Shown here: positions 31,375 through 39,497 of the stretch, piece after piece
How the letters are laid out: each line of letters opens with the position of its first letter
How positions within the stretch are numbered: position 1 is the first letter of the stretch
Origin: JBBSNV01 sp964458605
Lineage (GTDB): Bacteria > Pseudomonadota > Alphaproteobacteria > Reyranellales > JAQSWP01
Direction: 5' to 3'
Assembly: GCA_964458605.1 (NCBI GenBank)
Contig: CAYWLS010000016.1
Location: 33,987-97,986 of the forward strand
Length of the DNA stretch: 64,000 nucleotides
Notes under the pieces: model-generated
Seen by the model: the letters and a program-made list of their open reading frames with translations, nothing else
Databases searched by the model: none
What the model was told of the DNA's origin: nothing
Program-made: the position numbers and the translations under genes

Positions 31375-32340
31375 ATGAAAAACATAACCATCAAGCAGTT
31401 GCGTGCCTTCATCGCGGTTTCGCGCGAGAAGAACTTCACCCGCGCCGCCAGCCAGCTTGGCCTGTCGCAATCGGCGCTGACCATCGCGGTGCGCCAGCTC
31501 GAGCGCGAGATCAACCTCAAGCTGTTCGACCGCTCGACTCGGTCGGTGCAGCTCACCCCGCACGCCACCGCCTTCCTGCCCACCGCCGAGCGGCTGCTGG
31601 AGGACCTGTCGCGCGCGCTCGACGATTTGAGCGCCATCGCCGCGCGGCAGAAGGGCAACGTGGTGGTGGCCGCCACCGCCTCGTTCCTGTGCTCGGTGCT
31701 GGCGCCGACCGTGGCGGCGTTCTCGCGCAAATATCCCGGCATCCACATCAAGCTGGTCAACACCCCGGAAAACCTGGCGCGCCGCGTGCTGGAGGAAGAG
31801 ATCGATTTCGGCATCGCCAATGTCTGGCAGCCGGTACAGTCGCTGGAATCGCACCTGCTGCTGGAGGACCGCTTCGGCCTGGTGTGCCCTGCCAAGCATC
31901 CGCTGGCCAAGGCGGCGGGACAGCTGAGCTGGAGCGATCTGCGCCAGCAGCCGGTCGTCACCATGGCGCCCGGCACCTCGGTGCGCGACATCATGGACCG
32001 CCAGAAGACCGCTTCGGGCAATCTGCAAAGCCCGGTCTGCGAGGTCAGCAGCATCTTCGCGCTGGGCGCGCTGATCGAGAACAATGTCGGCATCGCCGTG
32101 CTGCCGGCCCTGGTGGCGCGCCAGGTGCTGTCGCGCAACCTGGTGTTCCGGCCGCTCAGCCGGCCGGTGATCAAGCGCGACCTGTCGATCGTCAAGCGGC
32201 GCGGCCGCAGCCTGACGCCGGCGGCGCTGGAGCTGATCCGCTCCATGACCATCGTGCTGGGCGAGATCGGGCGCGACCCGCATATCGACGTGCAACCGGC
32301 GGCGTCGCTGATGGCCGGGCTGGCCGGCGACGCGCCCTGA
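31375..32340 (+). CDS. LysR-family transcriptional regulator
   Basis: A 321-residue LysR-type regulator. The N-terminal winged helix reads ITIKQLRAFIAVSREKNFTR and AASQLGLSQSALTIAVRQLE, followed by LFDRSTRSVQLTPHA and the linker helix. The co-inducer domain (about 90-300) starts GNVVVAATASFLCSVLAPTV. The ATG at 31375 is preferred to a TTG four codons earlier. Its position between two oppositely directed catabolic operons, each preceded by AT-rich symmetric sequence, suggests that it activates both in response to a pathway intermediate. That regulation is inferred from layout only. Confidence 0.93.
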   Translation: MKNITIKQLRAFIAVSREKNFTRAASQLGLSQSALTIAVRQLEREINLKLFDRSTRSVQLTPHATAFLPTAERLLEDLSRALDDLSAIAARQKGNVVVAATASFLCSVLAPTVAAFSRKYPGIHIKLVNTPENLARRVLEEEIDFGIANVWQPVQSLESHLLLEDRFGLVCPAKHPLAKAAGQLSWSDLRQQPVVTMAPGTSVRDIMDRQKTASGNLQSPVCEVSSIFALGALIENNVGIAVLPALVARQVLSRNLVFRPLSRPVIKRDLSIVKRRGRSLTPAALELIRSMTIVLGEIGRDPHIDVQPAASLMAGLAGDAP

Positions 32341-32400
32341 ACGGCGCGCGCGCGATGCCGCACCGCAGCAGGCGGAGCCATGAGCGGGTCTCATTATTCC

Positions 32401-32417
32401 ATTTAATTAATATATTA
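32401..32417 (+). promoter_or_regulatory. AT-rich promoter region of ligase-ABC operon
   Basis: Downstream of lysR the sequence from about 32388 to 32430 drops to very low GC. It contains ATTTAATTAA followed by the perfect palindrome TAATATATTA (32408-32417), about 75 bases before the ligase ATG. The words resemble those in the lysR-leuC gap. I read it as the promoter/operator of the rightward operon, possibly a second LysR target. No unambiguous -35/-10 pair can be fixed. Confidence 0.5.
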
Positions 32418-32492
32418 GATCAATACATCCGCCGTCGCTAAGATTGCGCCGCATTGCAACAAACCGACCGGCAGGAGGGTTCGAGCCCGGCG

Positions 32493-34037
32493 ATGCTCCA
32501 GTTCGACACACCCGACATCATGCTGCCCGAGATCATGGCGTTGCACGCCCGCAACCAGCCGCGCAAACCGGCACTGATCTGCGACGGCGCGACGATCGAC
32601 TGGGCGACGTTCGATGGGGCCATGGCGCGGTTCGGCGAACGCCTGGCACGGCTGGGACTGAAGCGCGGCGACACGGTCGGCGTGCTGGCCGAGCCCGGCA
32701 TCGACGGCATCGTCGCCCAGTTCGGCGTGCTGCGCGCGGGCATGACCGTGGCCTCGCTGTCGACCGTGGTGCAGCGCGATGCGCTGCTGCGCATGATCGC
32801 CGATTGCGGCGCCCGGGCGCTGGCGGTGTCGCCGCAGCATCGCGATGCCGTTGCCCTCGCCCCCATTCCGCCCGAGCGCGTGATCGTGCTGGGCGAGAAC
32901 GAGCCGCCGGCGGCGCCCGGCGAGGCGCCCACAATCGCCACTGCCGTCGATGGCGACGCCCCGCTCTGCATCATCTATTCCTCCGGCACCACCAGCCTGC
33001 CCAAGGGCATCGTGCTCAGCCATCGCTGCCGGCTGGCGACCGCGTTCCTGACCTGCAGCGAGTTCGGCTACAACTCGCGCTCGGTGGTGATCGTTGCGGC
33101 GCAGCTCCACTCCAACACGGCCTGGTCGCTGCTGATCCGCGCCTTCCTGTTCGGCGCCACTGCCGTGGTGATGGGCAGGTTCGACGCCACCGGATTCTGC
33201 CGCCTGGTCGACCGGCACAAGGCGACGCACACCACCCTCGTGCCGGTGCAACTGCAGGCGATCCTCGACGTCGCCGACGGCTTCGACCTCACGTCGATCC
33301 AGACCGTCGGCTCGACCGGCTCGCTGATGCCGCCGGGCTTGAAGCGGCGGCTGATCGAGCGCTTCCCGCGCCAGTTCTACGAGGTCTACGGCCTGACCGA
33401 GGGCGTGGCGACCATCCTACGGCCCGAGGACATGGCCGAGCACGGCGATTCGGCCGGCCGGCCGGTGTTGGGCAACGATATCCGCATCGTCGGCAACGAC
33501 GATCGCGAAGTGCCGCCCGGCGAGCGCGGCGAGATCGTCGGCTACGGCCCGCAATTGCTGCTGCGCTACCACAACGACGAGGCCCGCACTCGGGAGGCGA
33601 TCTGGCGCGAGCCGCAATCGGGCCGCAGCTTCCTGCGCACCGGCGACATCGGCTATTTCGATGCCGACGGCTATCTGCACCTGGTCGATCGCAAGAAGGA
33701 CATGATCGTGTCGGGCGGCTACAACGTGTTCGCCGCTGATATCGAGGCGGTGATCGGCTCGCATCCCGAGATCGCCGAGGCCGGCGTGATCGCCGTGCCG
33801 CACGAGAAATGGGGCGAGACTCCGGCCGCCTTCGTGGTACCGCGTCCGGCCCTGGGCCTGGCACCCGAAGAACTGCGGCTGTGGATCAACCAGCGCCTGG
33901 GCAAGCACCAGCGCGTCTCCGCCCTGTTCTACTGCGCGGCGCTGCCGCGCAACGCCAGCGGCAAGGTGGTCAAGCCCGAGCTGCGCGCCCGCTACGAGCA
34001 ACTCAAGACCGCCGCCGGCGGGGAGACCATGCGATGA
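32493..34037 (+). CDS. AMP-dependent acyl-CoA synthetase/ligase
   Basis: A 514-residue ANL ligase, distinct from the one at 22.3 kb. Motifs: A3 IIYSSGTTSLPKGIVLSH, A5 FYEVYGLTEGVATI, A7 FLRTGDIGYFDADGYLHL, A8 DRKKDMIVSGGYNVFAADIE and the lysine motif LPRNASGKVVKPEL. It converts a carboxylic acid to its CoA ester, probably an aryl or substituted short-chain acid. The ATG at 32493 has GGAGGG about 13 bases upstream, slightly far. Its TGA overlaps the ATG of the ABC ATPase gene. Activation of the imported acid right after ABC uptake is therefore plausible. Confidence 0.93.
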   Translation: MLQFDTPDIMLPEIMALHARNQPRKPALICDGATIDWATFDGAMARFGERLARLGLKRGDTVGVLAEPGIDGIVAQFGVLRAGMTVASLSTVVQRDALLRMIADCGARALAVSPQHRDAVALAPIPPERVIVLGENEPPAAPGEAPTIATAVDGDAPLCIIYSSGTTSLPKGIVLSHRCRLATAFLTCSEFGYNSRSVVIVAAQLHSNTAWSLLIRAFLFGATAVVMGRFDATGFCRLVDRHKATHTTLVPVQLQAILDVADGFDLTSIQTVGSTGSLMPPGLKRRLIERFPRQFYEVYGLTEGVATILRPEDMAEHGDSAGRPVLGNDIRIVGNDDREVPPGERGEIVGYGPQLLLRYHNDEARTREAIWREPQSGRSFLRTGDIGYFDADGYLHLVDRKKDMIVSGGYNVFAADIEAVIGSHPEIAEAGVIAVPHEKWGETPAAFVVPRPALGLAPEELRLWINQRLGKHQRVSALFYCAALPRNASGKVVKPELRARYEQLKTAAGGETMR

Positions 34038-34852
34038 GCCTGACCCAGCCAGCGGCCGCCGCGACGCCGCACAACAGCGGCGCCATCGCCATCTCCGGCG
34101 TGACCAAGACCTACGACAGCGGCGGCAGCAAGACCGTCGCCGTCTCCAACATCGAACTGAAGATCGCGCCGGGCGAATTCGTCGTGCTGCTGGGCCGCTC
34201 GGGCTGCGGCAAGACCACCCTGCTGCGCTCGCTGGCCGGCCTGCTGGCGCCCAGCGCCGGCAGCATCGCCATCGACGGTCAAAAGCTTTACGACGAGCGC
34301 GGCAAGGTGCAGCGCCCGGTGCTGGGCAATCTCGGCTTCGTGTTCCAGGACGCCAATCTGCTGCCGTGGCGCTCGGTGTGGAAGAACATCGCCCTGCCGC
34401 TGGAAGTGCAGAAGATGCCCAAGGAGGCCCGCCGGCGCCGCGCCGAACAGCTGGCGCAGCTGGCCAAGCTGGAAGGCTTCCTCGACCACCTGCCGCGCGC
34501 CCTGTCGGGCGGCATGCGCCAGCGCGTCGCCATCATGCGCGCACTGGCGCCCGAGCCTTCCATCCTGCTGATGGACGAGCCGTTCAGCGCGCTCGACGCC
34601 ATGACGCGCGACGAGCTGAACCTCAGCCTGCAGGACATCTGGATGCGCCAGCGCAAGACGGTGGTGCTGGTGACCCACTCGATCAACGAGGCGGTGTTCC
34701 TGGCCGACAGGATCGTGTTGCTGTCGCCCCATCCGGGCCGCATCCAGCGCGTCATCCCGGTTCCCTTCCTGCGGCCCCGGCCGCTCAGCCTGGCCCGCGA
34801 TCCCGAATTCCAGCGCCTGGCCGGCGAATTGCGCGAGGAGCTGGGAGAATGA
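34034..34852 (+). CDS. NitT/TauT-family ABC transporter ATP-binding protein
   Basis: A 272-residue nucleotide-binding subunit of a nitrate/sulfonate/taurine-type importer. It has Walker A GRSGCGKTTLL, the Q-loop FVFQDANLLPWRSVWKN, the signature RALSGGMRQRVAI, Walker B ILLMDEPF and the switch His in VLVTHSINEAVFLAD. The LLPW and MTRDELN stretches are typical of the SsuB/TauB group. Its start overlaps the ligase stop (ATGA) and its own stop overlaps the permease start. It energises uptake from the cytoplasmic face. Confidence 0.95.
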   Translation: MSLTQPAAAATPHNSGAIAISGVTKTYDSGGSKTVAVSNIELKIAPGEFVVLLGRSGCGKTTLLRSLAGLLAPSAGSIAIDGQKLYDERGKVQRPVLGNLGFVFQDANLLPWRSVWKNIALPLEVQKMPKEARRRRAEQLAQLAKLEGFLDHLPRALSGGMRQRVAIMRALAPEPSILLMDEPFSALDAMTRDELNLSLQDIWMRQRKTVVLVTHSINEAVFLADRIVLLSPHPGRIQRVIPVPFLRPRPLSLARDPEFQRLAGELREELGE

Positions 34853-35691
34853 CCATGGAAGCGCGCAGCCAGGAGGAACTGGATCTCGAACGGCCGCTGC
34901 CGACCCCGGTCGGCAAGTCGCCCCTCGAACGTCACCTGATCTGGATCACCACGCCGATCCTGATCGCCGCCTTCGTCGCCCTGTGGAAGCTCTACATCGT
35001 GCTGTTCAAGGTCAGCCCGTTCATGCTGCCGCCGCCGGAGAAGGTCGGCGCGGCGCTGCTCGACATGCTGCAGAAGGGCTATTTCTGGCACAACCTGGGC
35101 GTCACGGTATCGGAGATCCTGCTCGGCTTCGCGCTGGCGGTGCTGTTCGGCGCGGTGCTGGGCGTGGCGCTGGGCAAATCGGCGCTGTTCGAGCGCATCG
35201 CGGCGCCCTTCATCATCGGTTCGCAGGTCACGCCCAAGGTGGCGCTGATGCCGCTGTTCCTGCTGTGGATCGGCTTCGGCATCTCCTCGAAGATCGCCAT
35301 GGTTGTGTTGCTGTCGTTCTTTCCGGTGATGAAGGCCACCATCCTGGGCGTGCGCTCGATCGGCGCCGAGCAGCGCGACCTGTTCACCGTGATCCGCGCG
35401 CCGCTCGTCAAGCGCATCGTCTCGCTCGACGTGCCGGCGGTGCTGCCCTACCTGCTGACCGGCGTCGAGACCGCCAGCGTGCTGGCGGTGACCGGCGCCA
35501 TCGTCGGCGAATATCTCGCCGGCAACGAAGGTCTGGGCGCGCTGGTGGTGATCACCCTCAACGCCATGCGCGTCGACCAGATGTTCGCCGCCATCGTCGC
35601 GCTGGCCATCTTCGGCTTCGTCTTCTACGCCCTGATCGCCTCGATCCGCCGCTTTGCCGTGCCGTGGCACGATTCCAACCAGAAGAACTGA
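34849..35691 (+). CDS. NitT/TauT-family ABC transporter permease
   Basis: A 280-residue inner-membrane permease with about six helices. The coupling (EAA-like) loop that contacts the ATPase is visible in VRSIGAEQRDLFTVIRAPLV, then VPAVLPYLLTGVE. Other family segments are PPPEKVGAALLDML near the first periplasmic loop and GAIVGEYLAGNEGLGALV. It begins at the first ATG of ATGACCATG (34849), overlapping the ATPase gene by four bases. It is the only permease gene present, so a homodimer is expected, as in SsuC and TauC. Confidence 0.94.
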   Translation: MTMEARSQEELDLERPLPTPVGKSPLERHLIWITTPILIAAFVALWKLYIVLFKVSPFMLPPPEKVGAALLDMLQKGYFWHNLGVTVSEILLGFALAVLFGAVLGVALGKSALFERIAAPFIIGSQVTPKVALMPLFLLWIGFGISSKIAMVVLLSFFPVMKATILGVRSIGAEQRDLFTVIRAPLVKRIVSLDVPAVLPYLLTGVETASVLAVTGAIVGEYLAGNEGLGALVVITLNAMRVDQMFAAIVALAIFGFVFYALIASIRRFAVPWHDSNQKN

Positions 35692-35728
35692 GCCGATTTC
35701 CCCTCGTCGCTTCCTACAGGAGACCGCA

Positions 35729-36760
35729 ATGAACCGTCGTCAATTGCTGAAAGGCGCAGCCGCCGCCTCCGTCGCCGCCGCCTTCGGCGGCACTTCCGTG
35801 CGCTTCGGCCTCTCGAGCGCGCTGGCCCAGGGCGGGCCGGAATACACCTACATGGCGCCCTCGCGGCTGACCCTGTTCCAGAGCTACCTGCTGATCGCCG
35901 AGGCCAAGGGCTATTTCAAGGACGAAGCCGTATCGATCAAGATCCAGCCCGGCACCAACACCGTGGTGGCGGTGCAGCAGGTGGCGGCCGGCGCTGCCGC
36001 CTTCGGCATGGCGGCGCCGATCTCGACCTGCGCGCCGATCGCCGACCAGAAGGCGCCGATCGTCAGCATCGGCCAGATCGGTTACCGCAATTTCTGGGAA
36101 CTGGCCTCCCTGCCCGGCAAGCCGCTGAAGCATCCGAAGGACTGGCAGGGCAAGACCGTCGGCATCATCTCGGTCGGCGGCGCCGCCGACCTGCAGTTCG
36201 ACGCCATGTCGATGGCGGTCGGCCTCGATCCCAAGAACGTCAAGAAGGTGGTCACCGGGCTGGGGCCGAGCGGCCTGGCCTTCCTGCAGCGCGGCGACGT
36301 CGACGGCTTCTTCGTGTTCTACGAATCGAAGCTGGCGCTGCAGCAGCAGGGCGTCGACCTGTTCTACCTGCCGGCCGACGACTACGCGCCGCTGCCGGCC
36401 GACGCGCTGATCACCTCGCGCCCCTTCGCCGACGATCCGGCCAACGAGCAGGTGATCGTCAAGTTCCTGCGCGCCTGCCGCAAGGGCGTCGAGTACATGC
36501 AGGATGAAAAGAACTACGACGAGATCATCGGCATGTTCAAGAAATACAACCCGATCGAGGGCGAGCAGGTCGAGAAGGGCAAGCGCGTGCTGAAGCTGCT
36601 GCAGCACTACATGAAGCCGCCGGGCAATCTGCCGCGCCTGAAGATGAGCGACGAGGACTGGGCCAAGGCGGTGGCGCTGCTGGAGAAGTCGGACGTGATC
36701 AAGACCAAGGGCCTGGGCGCCCAGCACTATTACACCAACAAATTCATCGACAAGGTGTAG
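35729..36760 (+). CDS. NMT1/THI5-like ABC substrate-binding protein
   Basis: A 343-residue periplasmic receptor of the NMT1/THI5 (SsuA/TauA-like) group. The N-terminus NRRQLLKGAAAASVAAAFGG is a twin-arginine-like export signal. The mature domain shows LTLFQSYLLIAEAKGYFKDE, GTNTVVAVQQVAAGAAAFGM and KTVGIISVGGAADLQFDAMS. A clear AGGAGA site precedes the ATG at 35729, 37 bases after the permease. Relatives bind sulfonates, pyrimidine precursors, phthalate or other aromatic acids. Given the linked CoA ligase, an organic acid is likelier than a sulfonate, but this is uncertain. Confidence 0.93.
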   Translation: MNRRQLLKGAAAASVAAAFGGTSVRFGLSSALAQGGPEYTYMAPSRLTLFQSYLLIAEAKGYFKDEAVSIKIQPGTNTVVAVQQVAAGAAAFGMAAPISTCAPIADQKAPIVSIGQIGYRNFWELASLPGKPLKHPKDWQGKTVGIISVGGAADLQFDAMSMAVGLDPKNVKKVVTGLGPSGLAFLQRGDVDGFFVFYESKLALQQQGVDLFYLPADDYAPLPADALITSRPFADDPANEQVIVKFLRACRKGVEYMQDEKNYDEIIGMFKKYNPIEGEQVEKGKRVLKLLQHYMKPPGNLPRLKMSDEDWAKAVALLEKSDVIKTKGLGAQHYYTNKFIDKV

Positions 36761-36770
36761 CGTCGGGAAT

Positions 36771-36794
36771 GGCGCGGCTCACGCGGGCCGCGCC
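36771..36794. terminator. Hairpin between convergent genes
   Basis: GGCGCGGC (36771-36778) and GCCGCGCC (36787-36794) form a perfect 8-bp stem with an eight-base loop. It starts ten bases after the stop of the ABC receptor gene and overlaps the last codons of the convergent monooxygenase gene. It has no T-run, so termination may be inefficient or Rho-assisted. It could serve both strands. Confidence 0.5.
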
Positions 36795-38449
36795 AGCACC
36801 TGGCGAATGACGGCGGCGGCATCCGCGTCGCCGTTGCCGCGCCAGGCCACCACCTGGTCCGGCCGGACCAGCGCCAGATCGGCGCCGTAGAGATCGCGCG
36901 CCGCCGCGCCCGGCAGATCGACGATCTTCAACGCCATCCCGGCCCGGGCTGCAGCGGCCACCAAGCCATCGCCCGGCGCGCCGGTCGACAATCGCAGCAA
37001 CGTCCATTCGAAGCCAAACGCATCGTAGAGCGACTGCTCGGGCGACAGCCAGAGATGCGGCGCCCGGCCGCCGGGACAGGCCGAGGGCACGTAGACATTG
37101 GCCGAGTCCGGCGGCGGCTCGGTCCCGTCGCCGACGATCGCGGCCGATCGGTAGCGCGCGCCGAAGGTGATGCCCGGGATGTCGAACTCCGCCCGGCCAT
37201 GCGCCGCCAGATAGTCGCCCGCCGCCTGCCGCGCCGCGCCGCCCGCGGCCGTGTCGGCTTCGATGTCCGGCGCCGGCACGAAGCGGCCCAGCGAGTCGGC
37301 GAACTGCCGCGCATAGCCGGTATTGCGCCTGGCCACGGGCTGCCGCTCGGTCTCGTAGGTCGCCAGCAGCGCGGGGCCCGCCTCGCCGCGCAGCACCGCC
37401 GCCAGCTTCCAACCGAGATTGGCGGCATCCTCGATCGCGGTGTTGTAGCCCAGCCCGCCCGCCGGCGTGAACAGATGCGCCGCGTCGCCGGCCAGCAGCA
37501 CTCTGCCCTGCTGGAAACGTTCGGCGACCAGCGCGTAGCCGGCGGTCCAGCTGCCGGTCGACAATATCTCGGCATCGACAGGCGCGCCTGTCGCCGCCTG
37601 GAACAGGCCCAGCGCCCGCGCCGGGGTCATGTCGTCTTCGCGCTCGTGGTCGCGCAACTGGGTGTGGAAAGCGAATTCGCCTTTGCCGTCGACCGCGGCC
37701 ATGAAGGCACGGCGTTCGGGATTGAAAGTTACGTTCATCCATGCCGGCGGATGGGGCGTCGCTCGATAGAAGTCCGGCGCGCGCAGATAGACCGCGAACA
37801 TGCGGCCACCGAAGAAGTCGCGCACGGCGCCCCGGTCGCCGCTATAGCCCAAGCCCAGCGACCGCCGCACCGTGCTGCGGGCCCCGTCCGCCCCCACCAT
37901 GTAGTCGGCGTCGAGCCGGAAACGACGACCGTCGCTCAAGCGCTCGATATCGGCGACGACGCGCTCGTCGCTGGCGTCGAACGATATCAACCGCATGCCA
38001 TAGCGCACGGCGATGCCGGGCAGCGCCTCGGCATGGCGGCGCAACACCTGCTCGACGAATTTCTGCGACACGCGGTGCGGCAGCTCGGCCGCGCTCCACG
38101 AGCCGGTCAGCGTCCCGACGCGCTCGACCGCCTGGCGCGCCGAGGGCAGTTGGAAGCGTGCCAGCTCGTGGCCGGCGAAGCGCGTGAAATAGGCGATGTC
38201 GGTGGGAAAATCCGGCGGCAGGCCCAGCGCCCGGATTTCCCGGGCAATGCCCAGCCGCCGGAAATGCTCCATGGTGCGGGCTTGCGTAGCGTTGGCCTGC
38301 GGGTTGAACGCCGTGCCGGGCTTGGCATCGACCAGCACCGCGCCGATGCCGCGCCGGCCCAGCTCGTTGGCCAGCATCAGGCCGCAAGGACCGCCGCCGA
38401 CGATCAGCACGGCGCAGCGGTTCGGCAAGGTCTGGTCGGGGCCGTCCAT
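36779..38449 (-). CDS. FAD-dependent aromatic hydroxylase (PheA/MhpA/TetX-type)
   Basis: A 556-residue class A flavoprotein monooxygenase. The FAD Rossmann motif VLIVGGGPCGLMLANELGRR lies at the N-terminus, the DG motif DYMVGADGARSTVRRSL in the middle and the GD motif GRVLLAGDAAHLFTPAGGLG later, followed by the NTAIEDAANLGWKLA helix. The C-terminal thioredoxin-like part (LVRPDQVVAWRG) marks the phenol-hydroxylase/MhpA group, acting on phenols, 3-hydroxyphenylpropionate or similar rings with NADPH. The start at 38449 has no strong ribosome site. It lies 11 bases after the hydrolase gene, which suggests coupling: ring hydroxylation followed by hydrolytic cleavage of a product. Confidence 0.92.
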   Translation of the reverse strand: MDGPDQTLPNRCAVLIVGGGPCGLMLANELGRRGIGAVLVDAKPGTAFNPQANATQARTMEHFRRLGIAREIRALGLPPDFPTDIAYFTRFAGHELARFQLPSARQAVERVGTLTGSWSAAELPHRVSQKFVEQVLRRHAEALPGIAVRYGMRLISFDASDERVVADIERLSDGRRFRLDADYMVGADGARSTVRRSLGLGYSGDRGAVRDFFGGRMFAVYLRAPDFYRATPHPPAWMNVTFNPERRAFMAAVDGKGEFAFHTQLRDHEREDDMTPARALGLFQAATGAPVDAEILSTGSWTAGYALVAERFQQGRVLLAGDAAHLFTPAGGLGYNTAIEDAANLGWKLAAVLRGEAGPALLATYETERQPVARRNTGYARQFADSLGRFVPAPDIEADTAAGGAARQAAGDYLAAHGRAEFDIPGITFGARYRSAAIVGDGTEPPPDSANVYVPSACPGGRAPHLWLSPEQSLYDAFGFEWTLLRLSTGAPGDGLVAAAARAGMALKIVDLPGAAARDLYGADLALVRPDQVVAWRGNGDADAAAVIRQVLARPA

Positions 38450-38460
38450 CGGCGGCGCGC

Positions 38461-39291
38461 TCAGGCGTCCAGGAAACGCCCGATCGCCGCCGCCGCGCCG
38501 GCCGGATCGGCCGTCACCGGCGGAATGGTGGCCTTGACCGCGCCGGGGATCAGCGCGGCGAATTCGTCGTGCCATTGCGCCAGCATGTCGTTGGCGGCGC
38601 AGGCGGCCATGGTCGGCACGCGGATGCGCTGGAACTGCGCGCGCTTGTCGTAGCGGAAGGCGGCGCGATACGACAAATGATAGGTGGCGATGGCCTTCAG
38701 CACGTCCAGCACCTTGTCGTGCAGCACTTCCGGCGGCGGCAGGCCGAGGCTGCGGCGGTGGGCGGCGTCGGTGGCGTACCAGGGCCAGAACATGTAGGTA
38801 TCGCGCACGAAGTGCCAGACCCAGTTGATGTGGCCGCCGTGCAGATCGGGCCGCATGGCCGGCGCATAGCGCTCCAGCAATTCGGCCTGCAGTGCGTCGG
38901 GATAGAGGCCGATGCCATCCAGCACCAGCTTGCGCACCCGGTCCGGCGCGGCGATCGCCAGTTCGGCGGCGATCGAGCCGCCGGTATGGGTGCCGTAGAG
39001 ATCGAACCGCTCCAGCCCCAGCGCATCCAGCGCCTCGAGCAGCCGCGCCGCGAAGAACGGGATCTCCGGCTGGTCCGGCATCGCGCCCGAGGAATCGCCG
39101 TTGCCCATCGTGTCGGGCGCGATCACGCGCCGCGTCGGCGCGAACGCCGCCATCAGCGGCTCGAGCGACTTGGCCGAGCCCGGCGAGGCATGCACCAGCA
39201 CCAGCGGCGTGCCGCCTGCTCCCGCTTCGCGATAATGGATTTGTCCGCCTTCGACATCGGCGAAGCCCCGCTTGATCGATCGGCTGCTCAC
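38461..39291 (-). CDS. Alpha/beta hydrolase with atypical nucleophile elbow
   Basis: A 276-residue alpha/beta-hydrolase-fold protein. It has the oxyanion region LVLVHASPGSA, the strand-turn RVIAPDTMGNGDSS and a C-terminal AANDMLAQWHDE acid loop. The nucleophile elbow, normally GxSxG, reads LYGTHTGGS, placing His102 where Ser, Cys or Asp would stand. The usual C-terminal catalytic His (around IPPVTADPAG) is also not evident. It may be a non-hydrolytic or mechanistically different member, such as a cofactor-free oxygenase or lyase-type protein. I choose the GTG at 39291 because AGGGAGA lies seven bases upstream. It is co-transcribed with the FAD hydroxylase. Confidence 0.85.
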   Translation of the reverse strand: MSSRSIKRGFADVEGGQIHYREAGAGGTPLVLVHASPGSAKSLEPLMAAFAPTRRVIAPDTMGNGDSSGAMPDQPEIPFFAARLLEALDALGLERFDLYGTHTGGSIAAELAIAAPDRVRKLVLDGIGLYPDALQAELLERYAPAMRPDLHGGHINWVWHFVRDTYMFWPWYATDAAHRRSLGLPPPEVLHDKVLDVLKAIATYHLSYRAAFRYDKRAQFQRIRVPTMAACAANDMLAQWHDEFAALIPGAVKATIPPVTADPAGAAAAIGRFLDA

Positions 39292-39497
39292 TGAAATCTC
39301 CCTGCCGCAGATGGCGGTTACGTTCGGGCCGCGATGAGGCAAAGACAAATTGAAAATTCTCGCCAATCGATGCCGTTCGCGCATCAATCTACGCCATCGG
39401 CCATGCCACTGGCCACGCCGCCGGGCGCGGGCCGTTTCACCGCGCCGCCGCTTCGTATAGGCTGCCGCGATCGGTTCAAGCTCTTGAGGAGTCGTCC

